DNA from: Candidatus Krumholzibacteriota bacterium
GTDB lineage: Bacteria > Krumholzibacteriota > Krumholzibacteriia > JAJRXK01
Reading direction: 5' to 3'
DNA: 52,648 bases
Assembly (NCBI GenBank): GCA_029262065.1
Contig: JAJDAC010000013.1
Span: 1 to 52,648, forward strand
Each line of letters starts with the position of its first letter. Positions within the stretch are counted from its first letter, which is position 1. Made by a program: the position numbers and the translations under genes. Below are positions 43,015-50,120 of this stretch, piece by piece. Under the pieces are notes generated by a model. The model searched no databases and was not told where the DNA came from. It worked only from the letters and a program-made list of their open reading frames with translations.

Positions 43015-43637
43015 AGCTGTACCCAAAGATAGCGACCTACATTCAGGCGCGTCAGGCGACGTTCGACAGTATCGACGCCGCGCGTCGATCGGACCTGGAA
43101 GAAATCGCGCGCTACGTCGAACGCAGCATCGTCGAGTATGACATTGCGAGCCTCACCTTTATCTGCACACACAACTCGCGGCGAAGTCACCTGGCGCAGA
43201 TCTGGGCCCGTGTTGCGGCGGATTGCTACGATGTGCCGAAGGTAGCTACCTTCTCCGGAGGAACCGAGGCTACGGCGTTCAACCCACGCGCGGTCGCGGC
43301 ATTGCAGAGAGTGGGATTTGCTATTGAAGAAAGCCAGGTCGAGGACAATCCGCACTACCAGGTTCGTTACGCGGAAGAGTGCACGCCAATCGTCGCTTTC
43401 TCGAAGGTGTACGACCAGGATCCGAATCCCAGCTGGGACTTCGCTGCGATCATGACCTGTTCGCAGGCCGACCAGCAGTGTCCGTTGGTGGTGGGCGCTG
43501 CGTTGCGAGCCTCTATTCCGTACGTCGACCCCAAGGAAGCAGACGACACCGATCGCGAATCCCAGGTGTACGACGAGCGATGTCGTCAGATCGCGACCGA
43601 GATGCTCTATCTGTTCTCGCGAGTTGGTTCGCCCTAG
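43011..43637 (+). CDS. arsC: Arsenate reductase / LMW protein-tyrosine-phosphatase-like (ArsC type)
   Basis: The 208-residue protein carries the CX5R P-loop as CTHNSRRS (near residue 47) and the DP-containing late segment ([11 protein letters not shown]), both of the low-molecular-weight phosphatase/ArsC fold. Cys residues around 145-155 ([10 protein letters not shown]) could serve in the thiol relay that follows arsenate binding. It starts with GTG overlapping the acr3 stop, so the two form an operon: reduce arsenate, export arsenite. The P-loop variant CTHNSRR is seen in related phyla. It is convergent with the sugar-dehydrogenase-like gene, 15 bases apart. Confidence 0.9.
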   Translation: MKLYPKIATYIQARQATFDSIDAARRSDLEEIARYVERSIVEYDIASLTFICTHNSRRSHLAQIWARVAADCYDVPKVATFSGGTEATAFNPRAVAALQRVGFAIEESQVEDNPHYQVRYAEECTPIVAFSKVYDQDPNPSWDFAAIMTCSQADQQCPLVVGAALRASIPYVDPKEADDTDRESQVYDERCRQIATEMLYLFSRVGSP

Positions 43638-43652
43638 CACGCCGCGTTGGCG

Positions 43653-45365
43653 CTAACGGATGACACTCATCTTGCCCGCGCGTGTGGTGGACGGAGTTAC
43701 CAGCCGATAGTAGTAGACACCGCTGGAAACCTCTCTTCCGGCGGTGTCGGTTCCGTTCCAGGTGTACTGGTGTTCCCCGGCGTCCTGGGATGCACTCACA
43801 AGCTCGCGCACGATACGCCCCGCCACATCGTAGATGGCCAGGCTCACCTCGGAAGGGGTGGGCAGGAAAAATGAGATCACGGTGGTGGGGTTGAACGGGT
43901 TCGGTTGGTTGGGCCGCAGCCGTAGGGCGCTGGACACCGCGGGTGTGGGGGTTGCGGCGGCCGTGGGTACGAGTTCGCGAACGAAGCCGTCTTGCTTGGT
44001 TGTCACGTACAACTGGCCGGCCGACGTGGTACTGAAGCGCAGGTCCGCTCGCGAGATCGCGGGGCTTCCCAGCGCGTCCCGCACCAAATCCAACAGCGTT
44101 GTTTCAGATCCATTTCGCAGCAGCTGTAGTTGGTAGACCGCGGCGGTTGTTGCCGCGTCCCCGTCATCGGCGTCCAGCATGTCGCCGATGTCGGAATAGA
44201 ACAGGCGGCCGGTCACGATGTCTCCAAATACATACTTGCCCAGCAGAGCACTTGGGGGTCCTTGCCGCACGGCAAAGCCACCCGCAATCGCGATCCCCTC
44301 TTCGTGATCGTACTGCGCGACGGGGTAGGTGTAGCCAAGGGTGGAGTCGTTGGGTGGCAGCGCGAACACCGTGTTCTTGTCCACCGTCACATCCAGTGCG
44401 TAGGTGCCCTCGCGTAAAGGCCATCCGTGGTTCGTTCCCGCGGCCGGAAAATTCAGCTCTTCCAGATTGCTTTCGCCGATGTCGGCCAGGACGAGAGATC
44501 CGGATCCGCCGGGGTCGAAGTCGAAGTTCTGGGGATTGCGGAAACCGTAGGCGAAGATCTCTCCGAACGTCGATGGATCGACGTCGTCGGCAAACGGGTT
44601 TGAAGTGGGGATGCCGTACGGAAACGTGGTTGCGTTTCTCACGAACGGGATTCCAAGCGGATCAATTCGCAGAAGGCATCCATACACGGTATCGAGGCGT
44701 TGTACCTGAGCGGGATCGTTGCGTTGCACCGACCCGAAGTCGCCGGCCGCGACGTACAGCAGTCCGTAGGTGGAATCGACGGCGGCGACGTTGGGGTCGA
44801 AGCTCACTTCGCCCAGGTTGTGGACCGGGTGGGGAGACGCAACGCGCATCAAATCGCGGCTCGAGCCACTGAACGTGTTGGCGGCGGGGTTGGACGCCTG
44901 CCACTCGGTAAGCACGCTGTGGTGAATGATGGTCGCGGGGATCGCTGGCTCGAGATTGGGAGGGGTTGCTCCGACATCTTCAGTATGGACGGTATAGAAG
45001 AAACCGTTGGAGGCAAAGTCCGGGTGGAAGGCGAAGCTCACGAATCCCATCTGGAGTCCGCCGGTGTCCTTGAAGTCGCTGATCAGCACTTTCAGGTCCA
45101 TGTATGTTTGCACGGTTCCCTGATCTATCACATGCAGGGGCCCGCGCAGATCGTTCATGAACAGGCGGCCCGTATTGTCCGGGCTCTCTCGCATTACCGA
45201 GATGCGGGCCAGAGGTGGCGAGCCGGCCGATGCGGGAATCTGGGCGATGTCCACCAGTTCGGCTGTAACTCCCTCGTCGAGAACGGGACCCGAGAGAAGG
45301 CCAGCCTGGGCGATCGCAACCGGAAGAATGAGAAGCAGGCAGTTGAGCGTGATTGCACGATACAT
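43653..45365 (-). CDS. Secreted glucose/sorbosone dehydrogenase-like propeller with sorting tail
   Basis: The 570-residue protein has a signal peptide (about 1-20) and a soluble GSDH-type six-bladed propeller: RMNRLF-like PDNTGRLFMND, GGLQMGFVSFAFHPDFA, FFYTVHTEDV, GDFGSVQRNDP, FRNPQNFDFDP and LVLADIGESNLEELN. These proteins are often PQQ-dependent sugar dehydrogenases, though activity is not proven by sequence. The last 85 residues are a sorting-type tail (NQPNPFNPTTVISFFLPTPS, IYDVAGRIVRELV, GKMSVIR). AGGAA precedes the ATG at 45365 with a 12-base spacer; the 22-residue longer reading is unlikely. Confidence 0.9.
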   Translation of the reverse strand: MYRAITLNCLLLILPVAIAQAGLLSGPVLDEGVTAELVDIAQIPASAGSPPLARISVMRESPDNTGRLFMNDLRGPLHVIDQGTVQTYMDLKVLISDFKDTGGLQMGFVSFAFHPDFASNGFFYTVHTEDVGATPPNLEPAIPATIIHHSVLTEWQASNPAANTFSGSSRDLMRVASPHPVHNLGEVSFDPNVAAVDSTYGLLYVAAGDFGSVQRNDPAQVQRLDTVYGCLLRIDPLGIPFVRNATTFPYGIPTSNPFADDVDPSTFGEIFAYGFRNPQNFDFDPGGSGSLVLADIGESNLEELNFPAAGTNHGWPLREGTYALDVTVDKNTVFALPPNDSTLGYTYPVAQYDHEEGIAIAGGFAVRQGPPSALLGKYVFGDIVTGRLFYSDIGDMLDADDGDAATTAAVYQLQLLRNGSETTLLDLVRDALGSPAISRADLRFSTTSAGQLYVTTKQDGFVRELVPTAAATPTPAVSSALRLRPNQPNPFNPTTVISFFLPTPSEVSLAIYDVAGRIVRELVSASQDAGEHQYTWNGTDTAGREVSSGVYYYRLVTPSTTRAGKMSVIR

Positions 45366-45507
45366 GGCGTACAGTTCCTGCGTTGGGTTCCGTTGCATCG
45401 AACGTGCGGAGTTCAAAGTGTACCAGCCCATCTTCCCGTCGCCTAGATCGGCGGCCTGAAATCAGTTATCCTCGAACTACTCGTGATCCTGGCTATCCCG
45501 CATCGAA
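45366..45507. other. Intergenic segment, nothing recognised
   Basis: This is the first 142 bases of the 315-base gap between the sugar-dehydrogenase-like gene and the PAP2 gene. It should hold the promoter of the former on the minus strand. No hairpin, RNA gene or convincing repeat was seen. Confidence 0.4.
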
Positions 45508-45684
45508 ATGTTTCCTTCGCCCAAGACTGTCCCGTTGCTTCCGTCGAAGGTTCGATCGAGTGCGGGTGATCCCAACACATCGGACATCTGTGACGGAAAC
45601 ACGGGCGAATGCCTGACTCCGGTGGCCACGGAAAAGCAAGGCTGGGGAATGCTGAAGGCGCGATTCGGAAAGCGAGCGCCCTAG
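45508..45684 (+). CDS. Candidate small protein (58 residues), doubtful
   Basis: An ATG frame in the gap encodes 58 residues, starting MFPSPKTVPL, with two Cys (DICDGNTGEC) and a basic C-terminus (ARFGKRAP). The CxxxxxxC pattern and third-position GC of about 66% are compatible with a gene, but no ribosome site is visible. The stop overlaps the end of the opposite PAP2 gene by two bases. I include it because the gap is otherwise empty; chance is a real alternative. Confidence 0.25.
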   Translation: MFPSPKTVPLLPSKVRSSAGDPNTSDICDGNTGECLTPVATEKQGWGMLKARFGKRAP

Positions 45685-46514
45685 AACCGTGCGGTCCAGG
45701 CCAGCGCTGGTTGCCCGGTCGGCGTTACACCAATCGTAACGCTTGCGTCCGACTCTCCGTTCAGCAGACGATCGTGCCGGCGGGTAATGAGTCTTGCCGA
45801 CGCGATGCCTGAAACCGCGCCAAGCCAGATATCGCTAGCCCAGTGTGACTCGCTCGTCAGGCGTTGATACGCGATGGTACCGGCCAGTGTGTAGCACGCC
45901 GCGGTGGCCCAGGTTCGATCGATGTGGTGGGCCAACACTCCGAACGCGGCGAACGCCGACGATGCGTGGCCGCTGGGGAGCGACGTGCCGCCATCGAATT
46001 CGAATTTGTAGGCACCTTGTCTCTCGTTGGGGCGCCGCCGGCCCAGAACGATCTTGCCCAGGTTTCGTATTCCACCAGAGATGTACTGGGCCAGGAGGAT
46101 CTCGCCGCCCACCCGCGTGAGCGTGGTGTTGCCAATGGCGTAGCCAACCGTCGTCGCTCCCAGATAGATGGGCCACGTGGTTCCCATCAGTCCAATGTCT
46201 TCGATTTCCTCGCCCATCCTTCGGACCGCCTTGAACGGATGGTCGTTGTCGTTTCGAAGGGCGAATTCGGTCATGTCCTCGTCGAACGCAAACATGACTC
46301 CGGCGATCGCGAGCACGCCGGCCAGTTTGAGCGCGCTTTCACGGTTCATGTGAAACGGAGAGGCAATGACGGCCGCGGCGTCGTCGACTACGAGCCTGCC
46401 TGCGAACGCGACGTCGCCGAAGAAGCCACGGTCGGGCTCGACATCCTGGGCCGCGGCGCCGGGGACGAGCAGCGCGAGCAACCATGGAACCAAGGTGGAT
46501 CCGAGCATTCTCAT
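45681..46514 (-). CDS. PAP2-superfamily phosphatase
   Basis: The 277-residue protein has a signal or membrane segment at about 4-22, several hydrophobic segments and the three PAP2 motifs: KIVLGRRRP (about 160), SLPSGHASSAF (about 185) and SESHWASDIWLG (about 225; catalytic His and Asp). It likely removes phosphate from lipid phosphates such as undecaprenyl diphosphate or phosphatidate at the outer face of the inner membrane. It is divergent from the DUF2089 gene, with 223 bases between. Confidence 0.9.
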   Translation of the reverse strand: MRMLGSTLVPWLLALLVPGAAAQDVEPDRGFFGDVAFAGRLVVDDAAAVIASPFHMNRESALKLAGVLAIAGVMFAFDEDMTEFALRNDNDHPFKAVRRMGEEIEDIGLMGTTWPIYLGATTVGYAIGNTTLTRVGGEILLAQYISGGIRNLGKIVLGRRRPNERQGAYKFEFDGGTSLPSGHASSAFAAFGVLAHHIDRTWATAACYTLAGTIAYQRLTSESHWASDIWLGAVSGIASARLITRRHDRLLNGESDASVTIGVTPTGQPALAWTARF

Positions 46515-46663
46515 GATCTCTGGCCCACGGGCTGGAGTTCAGGGGGGCTGGCCGGCCAGCAGAATCTGTTGGGAAAACGGAGGTTACGCGGGCCGGTAGA
46601 ATCCGGTCAATCACGCGTGGGTCCGGGTCCAGGGAAGATGGGAGGGCCATTTATCCGGTAGAA

Positions 46664-46692
46664 TATTGATAAACTCAATATCATTATTGATA
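46664..46692. promoter_or_regulatory. AT-rich operator-like array upstream of the DUF2089 gene
   Basis: The half-site tattga occurs at 46664-46669, inverted (tcaata) at 46675-46680, and again direct as tattgat at 46685-46691. Centres are about 10-11 bases apart, so they face one side of the helix. Bases 46677-46683 and 46688-46694 also form an aatatca/tgatatt inverted pair. The stretch is strikingly AT-rich in a GC-rich genome and lies 46 bases before the DUF2089 start. Self-regulation by that HTH protein is the simplest reading. Confidence 0.5.
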
Positions 46693-46737
46693 TTCATGAT
46701 TATTTTGCTTAGTCTTCTTCCAGAAGGGAAGGTTGAT

Positions 46738-47091
46738 ATGGATATCTCAAAGGCGCGCTGCGCGGAGTGCGATCGGGCGATGGCCGTCTCCAGGATGGTC
46801 TGTTCAACGTGCGATGTGCGCCTGGAAGGTGATTTCGAGGTCCCGGCCCTGGCCAGGTTATCGATCGAGGACCAGGCCTTCGTCATTGCTTTCGTTCGGC
46901 ACCATGGCTCGATCAAGAAGATGGAAGGCCTCTTCGGAATCAGCTACCCGACCGTGAAGAATCGCCTGAATGCGATTGCCCGTCAGCTTGATGAAACATT
47001 CAACGCACCTACGTCCAACGAGCTTGTCTTGGATCAGTTGGCGCGCGGAGAGATCACCGTCGACCAGGCTCTCGAGAGGTTGCACCCATGA
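46738..47091 (+). CDS. DUF2089-type regulator (zinc ribbon plus HTH)
   Basis: The 117-residue protein has an N-terminal zinc ribbon (CAECDRAM, then VCSTCDVRLEG; Cys8, 11, 22, 25) and an HTH segment (about 46-75; FVRHHGSIKKMEGLFGISYP, then VKNRLNAI), the DUF2089 layout, known in putative regulators. AGAAGGGAAGG precedes the ATG at 46738; a longer frame starting at 46666 would run through the operator-like array and is rejected. The stop overlaps an ATG (ATGA) of the next frame, but that gene's better start is 47127. Confidence 0.85.
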   Translation: MDISKARCAECDRAMAVSRMVCSTCDVRLEGDFEVPALARLSIEDQAFVIAFVRHHGSIKKMEGLFGISYPTVKNRLNAIARQLDETFNAPTSNELVLDQLARGEITVDQALERLHP

Positions 47092-47126
47092 TGCCTGCAT
47101 TCAGCAAAGACCCAGGAGGAACGAAT

Positions 47127-47534
47127 ATGTCCCGTGAACGCACGAAGATCCTGCGGATGGTAGCCGAGGGAACCATCACTCCTGAAGAAGGAGAGAAGTT
47201 GCTCAGTCGATTGGACTCCACGCCGACCGCCACGGCGCTCATTGATCCACGCTTCGAAACCGGCGAACAGAAACCCGGTCCATTGAAGTACCTGCGCGTG
47301 GTGGTCGATGGTGGCGACAAGATCAATGTGCGCGTTCCGATCGGACTGATCCGGACCGGAATAAAGCTCACCACGCTCATCCCGATGCACGCCAGCGAGC
47401 ATCTGACTGACCACGGGATCGATCTTTCGAAGTTCAACAACCTCGACGGCGATGAGCTGACCGAGGCGCTGCGTGAGCTGAAGGTAGAAGTGGACTCCGA
47501 AGACGGAGACATCATTCGGATCTTCTGCGAATAG
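47127..47534 (+). CDS. SHOCT-like / YvlB-LiaX N-terminal-like protein
   Basis: The 135-residue protein opens with a short helical pair (SRERTKILRMVAEGTITPEE, then GEKLLSRLD) of the YvlB/LiaX N-terminal (SHOCT-like) type. About 90 residues without a recognised domain follow, containing alternating strands (YLRVVVDGGDKINVRVPIGL and the FNNLDGDELTEAL helix). AGGAGG followed by a seven-base spacer marks the ATG at 47127; the frame from 47088 overlaps the preceding stop but lacks such a site. In other bacteria DUF2089 genes often neighbour DUF4097/YvlB-type genes, linked to envelope stress. Here the C-terminus is shorter and no DUF4097 domain is seen. Confidence 0.75.
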   Translation: MSRERTKILRMVAEGTITPEEGEKLLSRLDSTPTATALIDPRFETGEQKPGPLKYLRVVVDGGDKINVRVPIGLIRTGIKLTTLIPMHASEHLTDHGIDLSKFNNLDGDELTEALRELKVEVDSEDGDIIRIFCE

Positions 47535-47536
47535 GT

Positions 47537-47836
47537 CTACGTCGCTTCGTAGTTCGGTCGGATCAGGACGAACAGAGTTGCTACGATGATGAACCCCAGA
47601 ATGAGCCATGTGGCGCGGGTGGGGCGGCGCCTGTGAATCAGGACGCTGGAGATTCCGATGCCCAGGCATTCCACGGTGGTCCAAACCACGCGCAGGCCCA
47701 ACGTCGGTCGCGGCGTGTTCTGGATGGCCGAGTCGGCGAACAGGTCATAGTACGCGGGTTCGAACACTCGCTCGCGCAGGCGGCGCGGGAGAACATGGCG
47801 CATTCGGAACCATGCGGATGCACGCGGATCACGCAT
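47537..47836 (-). CDS. Small membrane protein, unknown function
   Basis: The 99-residue protein has a basic N-terminus (RDPRASAWFRMRHVLPRRLR) and two likely membrane segments (about 48-65 and 75-92). Its start overlaps the stop of the PadR gene by eight bases, a common arrangement for a regulator and its partner or target. It may act with the regulator or be its regulated product. Family not recognised. Confidence 0.6.
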   Translation of the reverse strand: MRDPRASAWFRMRHVLPRRLRERVFEPAYYDLFADSAIQNTPRPTLGLRVVWTTVECLGIGISSVLIHRRRPTRATWLILGFIIVATLFVLIRPNYEAT

Positions 47837-48155
47837 TGGCGGGTCCCAAGCCTTCGCCCAGAAGTTGAATACTCTTGAGGTAGAAGTTACGGCTGGTACG
47901 CCATGCTTGTTGCCCCTGGGAAGTCACCTCGTAGCGACGCTGATTGATGCGTTGCCCATCGATGATCTGTTGCTCGTACGCTCCGGTCACAAACCCGCCA
48001 TCTTCCAGTCGGCTCATCATCTGGTAGAAGCCAGGCCCCGATTTCTTTACGCCGAACTCAGCCAGACGTTCACGCACATCGCGGCCGAACTGGGATCCTT
48101 CCAGCAGGAGCCCCAGGACCAGGAATTGGAGGTGGGTGATTTCCGGTAGAGACAT
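47829..48155 (-). CDS. PadR-family transcriptional regulator
   Basis: The 108-residue protein has a winged-helix N-terminus typical of PadR (THLQFLVLGLLLEGSQFGRD, GPGFYQMMSRLEDGGFV, RRYEVTSQGQQAW). These regulators repress neighbouring genes through dimer binding. The wing and C-terminal helix are present; it is a short PadR-s2-type form. Ten bases separate its start from the stop of the cytochrome gene upstream, on the same strand, so it may regulate or be co-transcribed with it. Confidence 0.88.
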   Translation of the reverse strand: MSLPEITHLQFLVLGLLLEGSQFGRDVRERLAEFGVKKSGPGFYQMMSRLEDGGFVTGAYEQQIIDGQRINQRRYEVTSQGQQAWRTSRNFYLKSIQLLGEGLGPANA

Positions 48156-48165
48156 GGACCCTCAG

Positions 48166-48912
48166 CTATTCGAGTTGTTTCAGCAATGCTTGGACGCGAG
48201 CGTGGTCGGGGTCGATGGCCAGAGCTTGCTCAGCGTACTTGCGCGCTTCGGATGTGTTGCCCATGCGCATGAAGGACATCGCCAACATTAGTCTACTGTC
48301 TACGGCGTCGGGGAACAACTCTGCCCCAAGTAGAAGCACCTTCACGGTAGATGCCATGTCGCCCTGCTGCATGAACTGGCTGGCAAAAAGGATGAGCGGC
48401 CTTTCGCGAAAGTCATAGGCGCCCGCGCCGTACCACTCACCGCGTAGCGCTTTGTACTTTTCAATAGCCTGATCCACGCCCCCCGCCGTGTGCGCGACAT
48501 CCAGCTCCTGATGGATCGTCTTGGGGCGAAGTTGGCCCCGATGGCAGGTTCCGCACGTCGCCTGCGGCGCCGTGTCCGCGAAGCTGGGCAGTTCGGGAAG
48601 GTGCTGTCCGTTGATGTCACTGGTCATGCGCAACATGATGCGTGCGGCAGCTTTCGATTGTTTCTCGTCGGAGGCGAAGTCGAACGTGGACATGGGTTGC
48701 CCGTCTTCGCCCACATGGCACTGGGTGCAGGTAACGCCCAGTCCCACGGCAAACCCCCGCATGGTATCCATCAGCTCGTTCGAAGAGATCTCCGATGGAA
48801 GAACCTGCAGATTCTCGAAGGTTGTGGGTATCTGTGCTCGGCTGGGACCAAGCTGGGCGATCGCCAGAGTGCAACAACACAGGCACCCGACAAGGATGAG
48901 TTTCCGGAACAT
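48166..48912 (-). CDS. c-type cytochrome of the reaction-centre-subunit family with TPR tail
   Basis: The 248-residue protein has a signal sequence with several Cys (about 5-20) and two heme sites: CTQCH at about 62 and CGTCH at about 119. The preceding segment (FENLQVLPSEISSNELMDTM, then RGFAVGLGV) matches the cytochrome c subunit family of photosynthetic reaction centres, which also occurs in many non-phototrophic bacteria. The C-terminal third (about 165-248) is a TPR pair (SEARKYAEQALAIDPDHARV). It probably carries electrons in the periplasm. It is divergent from the DoxX gene, with about 109 bases between. Confidence 0.88.
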   Translation of the reverse strand: MFRKLILVGCLCCCTLAIAQLGPSRAQIPTTFENLQVLPSEISSNELMDTMRGFAVGLGVTCTQCHVGEDGQPMSTFDFASDEKQSKAAARIMLRMTSDINGQHLPELPSFADTAPQATCGTCHRGQLRPKTIHQELDVAHTAGGVDQAIEKYKALRGEWYGAGAYDFRERPLILFASQFMQQGDMASTVKVLLLGAELFPDAVDSRLMLAMSFMRMGNTSEARKYAEQALAIDPDHARVQALLKQLE

Positions 48913-48947
48913 GGTATCTCCAACGCGGCTGGTCGGGGTTGCGTCGC

Positions 48948-48984
48948 TAGGTCATGGCATGTAACATAATGCCACGTTAGGTCA
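48948..48984. promoter_or_regulatory. Direct and inverted repeats in the cytochrome/DoxX divergent gap
   Basis: taggtca occurs at 48948-48954 and again at 48978-48984, exactly 30 bases apart, flanking a tggcat/atgcca inverted repeat (48955-48960 and 48969-48974). The arrangement is operator-like and lies between two divergent redox-related genes. The PadR gene is two genes away and is a candidate binder. Confidence 0.45.
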
Positions 48985-49021
48985 CTTGGCAATACTAAAA
49001 TTGAAACCACAGGAGACGATG

Positions 49022-49411
49022 ATGCAAATCCGTTGGAAGTCGTTTGGGTTCAGGGCACTGGCGGTTCTCTTGGGCCTGCTGTTCCTGGCCGCGGGGCTAC
49101 CGAAGCTGATTGCCGCACCGAACTTCGCGGAGCAGTTCGCGGCGTGGGGATACCCCGCTTGGTTGCCCCGTCTCGTGGGTCTGGGAGAGACACTGGGTGC
49201 TTTGACGATTCTCGTTGGCCGATTCAATCGACCTGGTTCAGCGTTGCTGGTCGCGATCATGATCGGTGCCGCGGTGACGCACATAAGGGTTGGGGAGTGG
49301 TCGAGAGTGCCGTTTGTTGTGATCCTGATCCTGGCGTTGATGGCCTTGTTCTATCGGGCACGCGAAACCCGTGATATCGTTGACCAGCGGAAGCAGCGAC
49401 CGGCCACTTGA
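49022..49411 (+). CDS. DoxX-family membrane protein
   Basis: The protein of about 129 residues has four hydrophobic segments and DoxX features: FLAAGLPKLIAAPNFAEQFA in the first part, LVGLGETLGALTIL in the second and GAAVTHIRVGEW in the third. DoxX/DoxD-like proteins are membrane quinone oxidoreductase or redox-associated subunits. AGGAG sits at the right distance from the ATG at 49022; ATG at 49019 is nearly equivalent. It may share a transcript with the LysE gene downstream. Confidence 0.87.
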   Translation: MQIRWKSFGFRALAVLLGLLFLAAGLPKLIAAPNFAEQFAAWGYPAWLPRLVGLGETLGALTILVGRFNRPGSALLVAIMIGAAVTHIRVGEWSRVPFVVILILALMALFYRARETRDIVDQRKQRPAT

Positions 49412-49422
49412 ACGGAGGGGTC

Positions 49423-50049
49423 ATGTTCGGAATCCAGGATTTCGGTGTTTTTCTGGCCACAGGAATTGTCTTGAATCTCACGCCCGGCCCGGACTCGCTC
49501 TACATCTTCGGGCGCAGCATGGCGCACGGCCGCGGTGCTGGGGTGGCGTCGGCCCTTGGGGTTGGAGCGGGTTCTATTGTTCATACAATTGCGGCCGCGG
49601 TGGGGCTGTCGACATTGATCGCCGCCTCGGCGACGGCGTTCTTGGCCGTGAAATACGCTGGTGCGGCCTATCTGGTATTTCTGGGCGTGAAGATGTTGTT
49701 CAGTCAGGCACCGGTCGCGGCCGCGCCTTCCAGTTTCACAAGTTCAAGCAGCGCGGCCGCGTTTCGCCAGGGTATGGTGACCAACGTCTTGAATCCGAAG
49801 GTCGCATTGTTCTACCTGGCTTTTCTGCCGCAGTTCATTGCCGCGGATAGCTCGTCGAAGTTCGCGGCGTTCCTGACGCTTGGCCTGGCCTTCGTAGCCA
49901 CTGGGACCGCATGGTGTTTGTGTATTGCCTGGTTCTCATCGCTACTGGGCAACCGATTTCGAAGCGACGCCACGGTGGCCAAACTTCTGAACCGGGCGGC
50001 GGGAGCGTTGTTCGTGGGACTCGGTGTGCGCTTGGCGACCAGCGATTGA
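49423..50049 (+). CDS. LysE/RhtB-family amino acid exporter
   Basis: The 208-residue protein has about six hydrophobic segments and the LysE-family opening motif NLTPGPDSLYIFGRSMAHGR with a following GVGAGSIVHT. The FRQGMVTNVLNPKVALFYLA segment near residue 115 is also family-typical. These transporters expel amino acids or related solutes. GGAGGGGTC lies immediately before the ATG at 49423, so the frame's earlier TTG is less likely. Eleven bases separate it from the DoxX gene. Confidence 0.9.
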   Translation: MFGIQDFGVFLATGIVLNLTPGPDSLYIFGRSMAHGRGAGVASALGVGAGSIVHTIAAAVGLSTLIAASATAFLAVKYAGAAYLVFLGVKMLFSQAPVAAAPSSFTSSSSAAAFRQGMVTNVLNPKVALFYLAFLPQFIAADSSSKFAAFLTLGLAFVATGTAWCLCIAWFSSLLGNRFRSDATVAKLLNRAAGALFVGLGVRLATSD

Positions 50050-50120
50050 CGCGTTCATCAAGAGTTGGCGGCTCAATGTGAATGCTTGATTTCCCGGCCG
50101 CGTGAACCGATTCTACGCCC

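Noticed and set aside
48166-48912. Evidence for photosynthesis from the reaction-centre-type cytochrome
   Set aside because: The family is common in non-phototrophs and no other photosynthesis gene is in the window.
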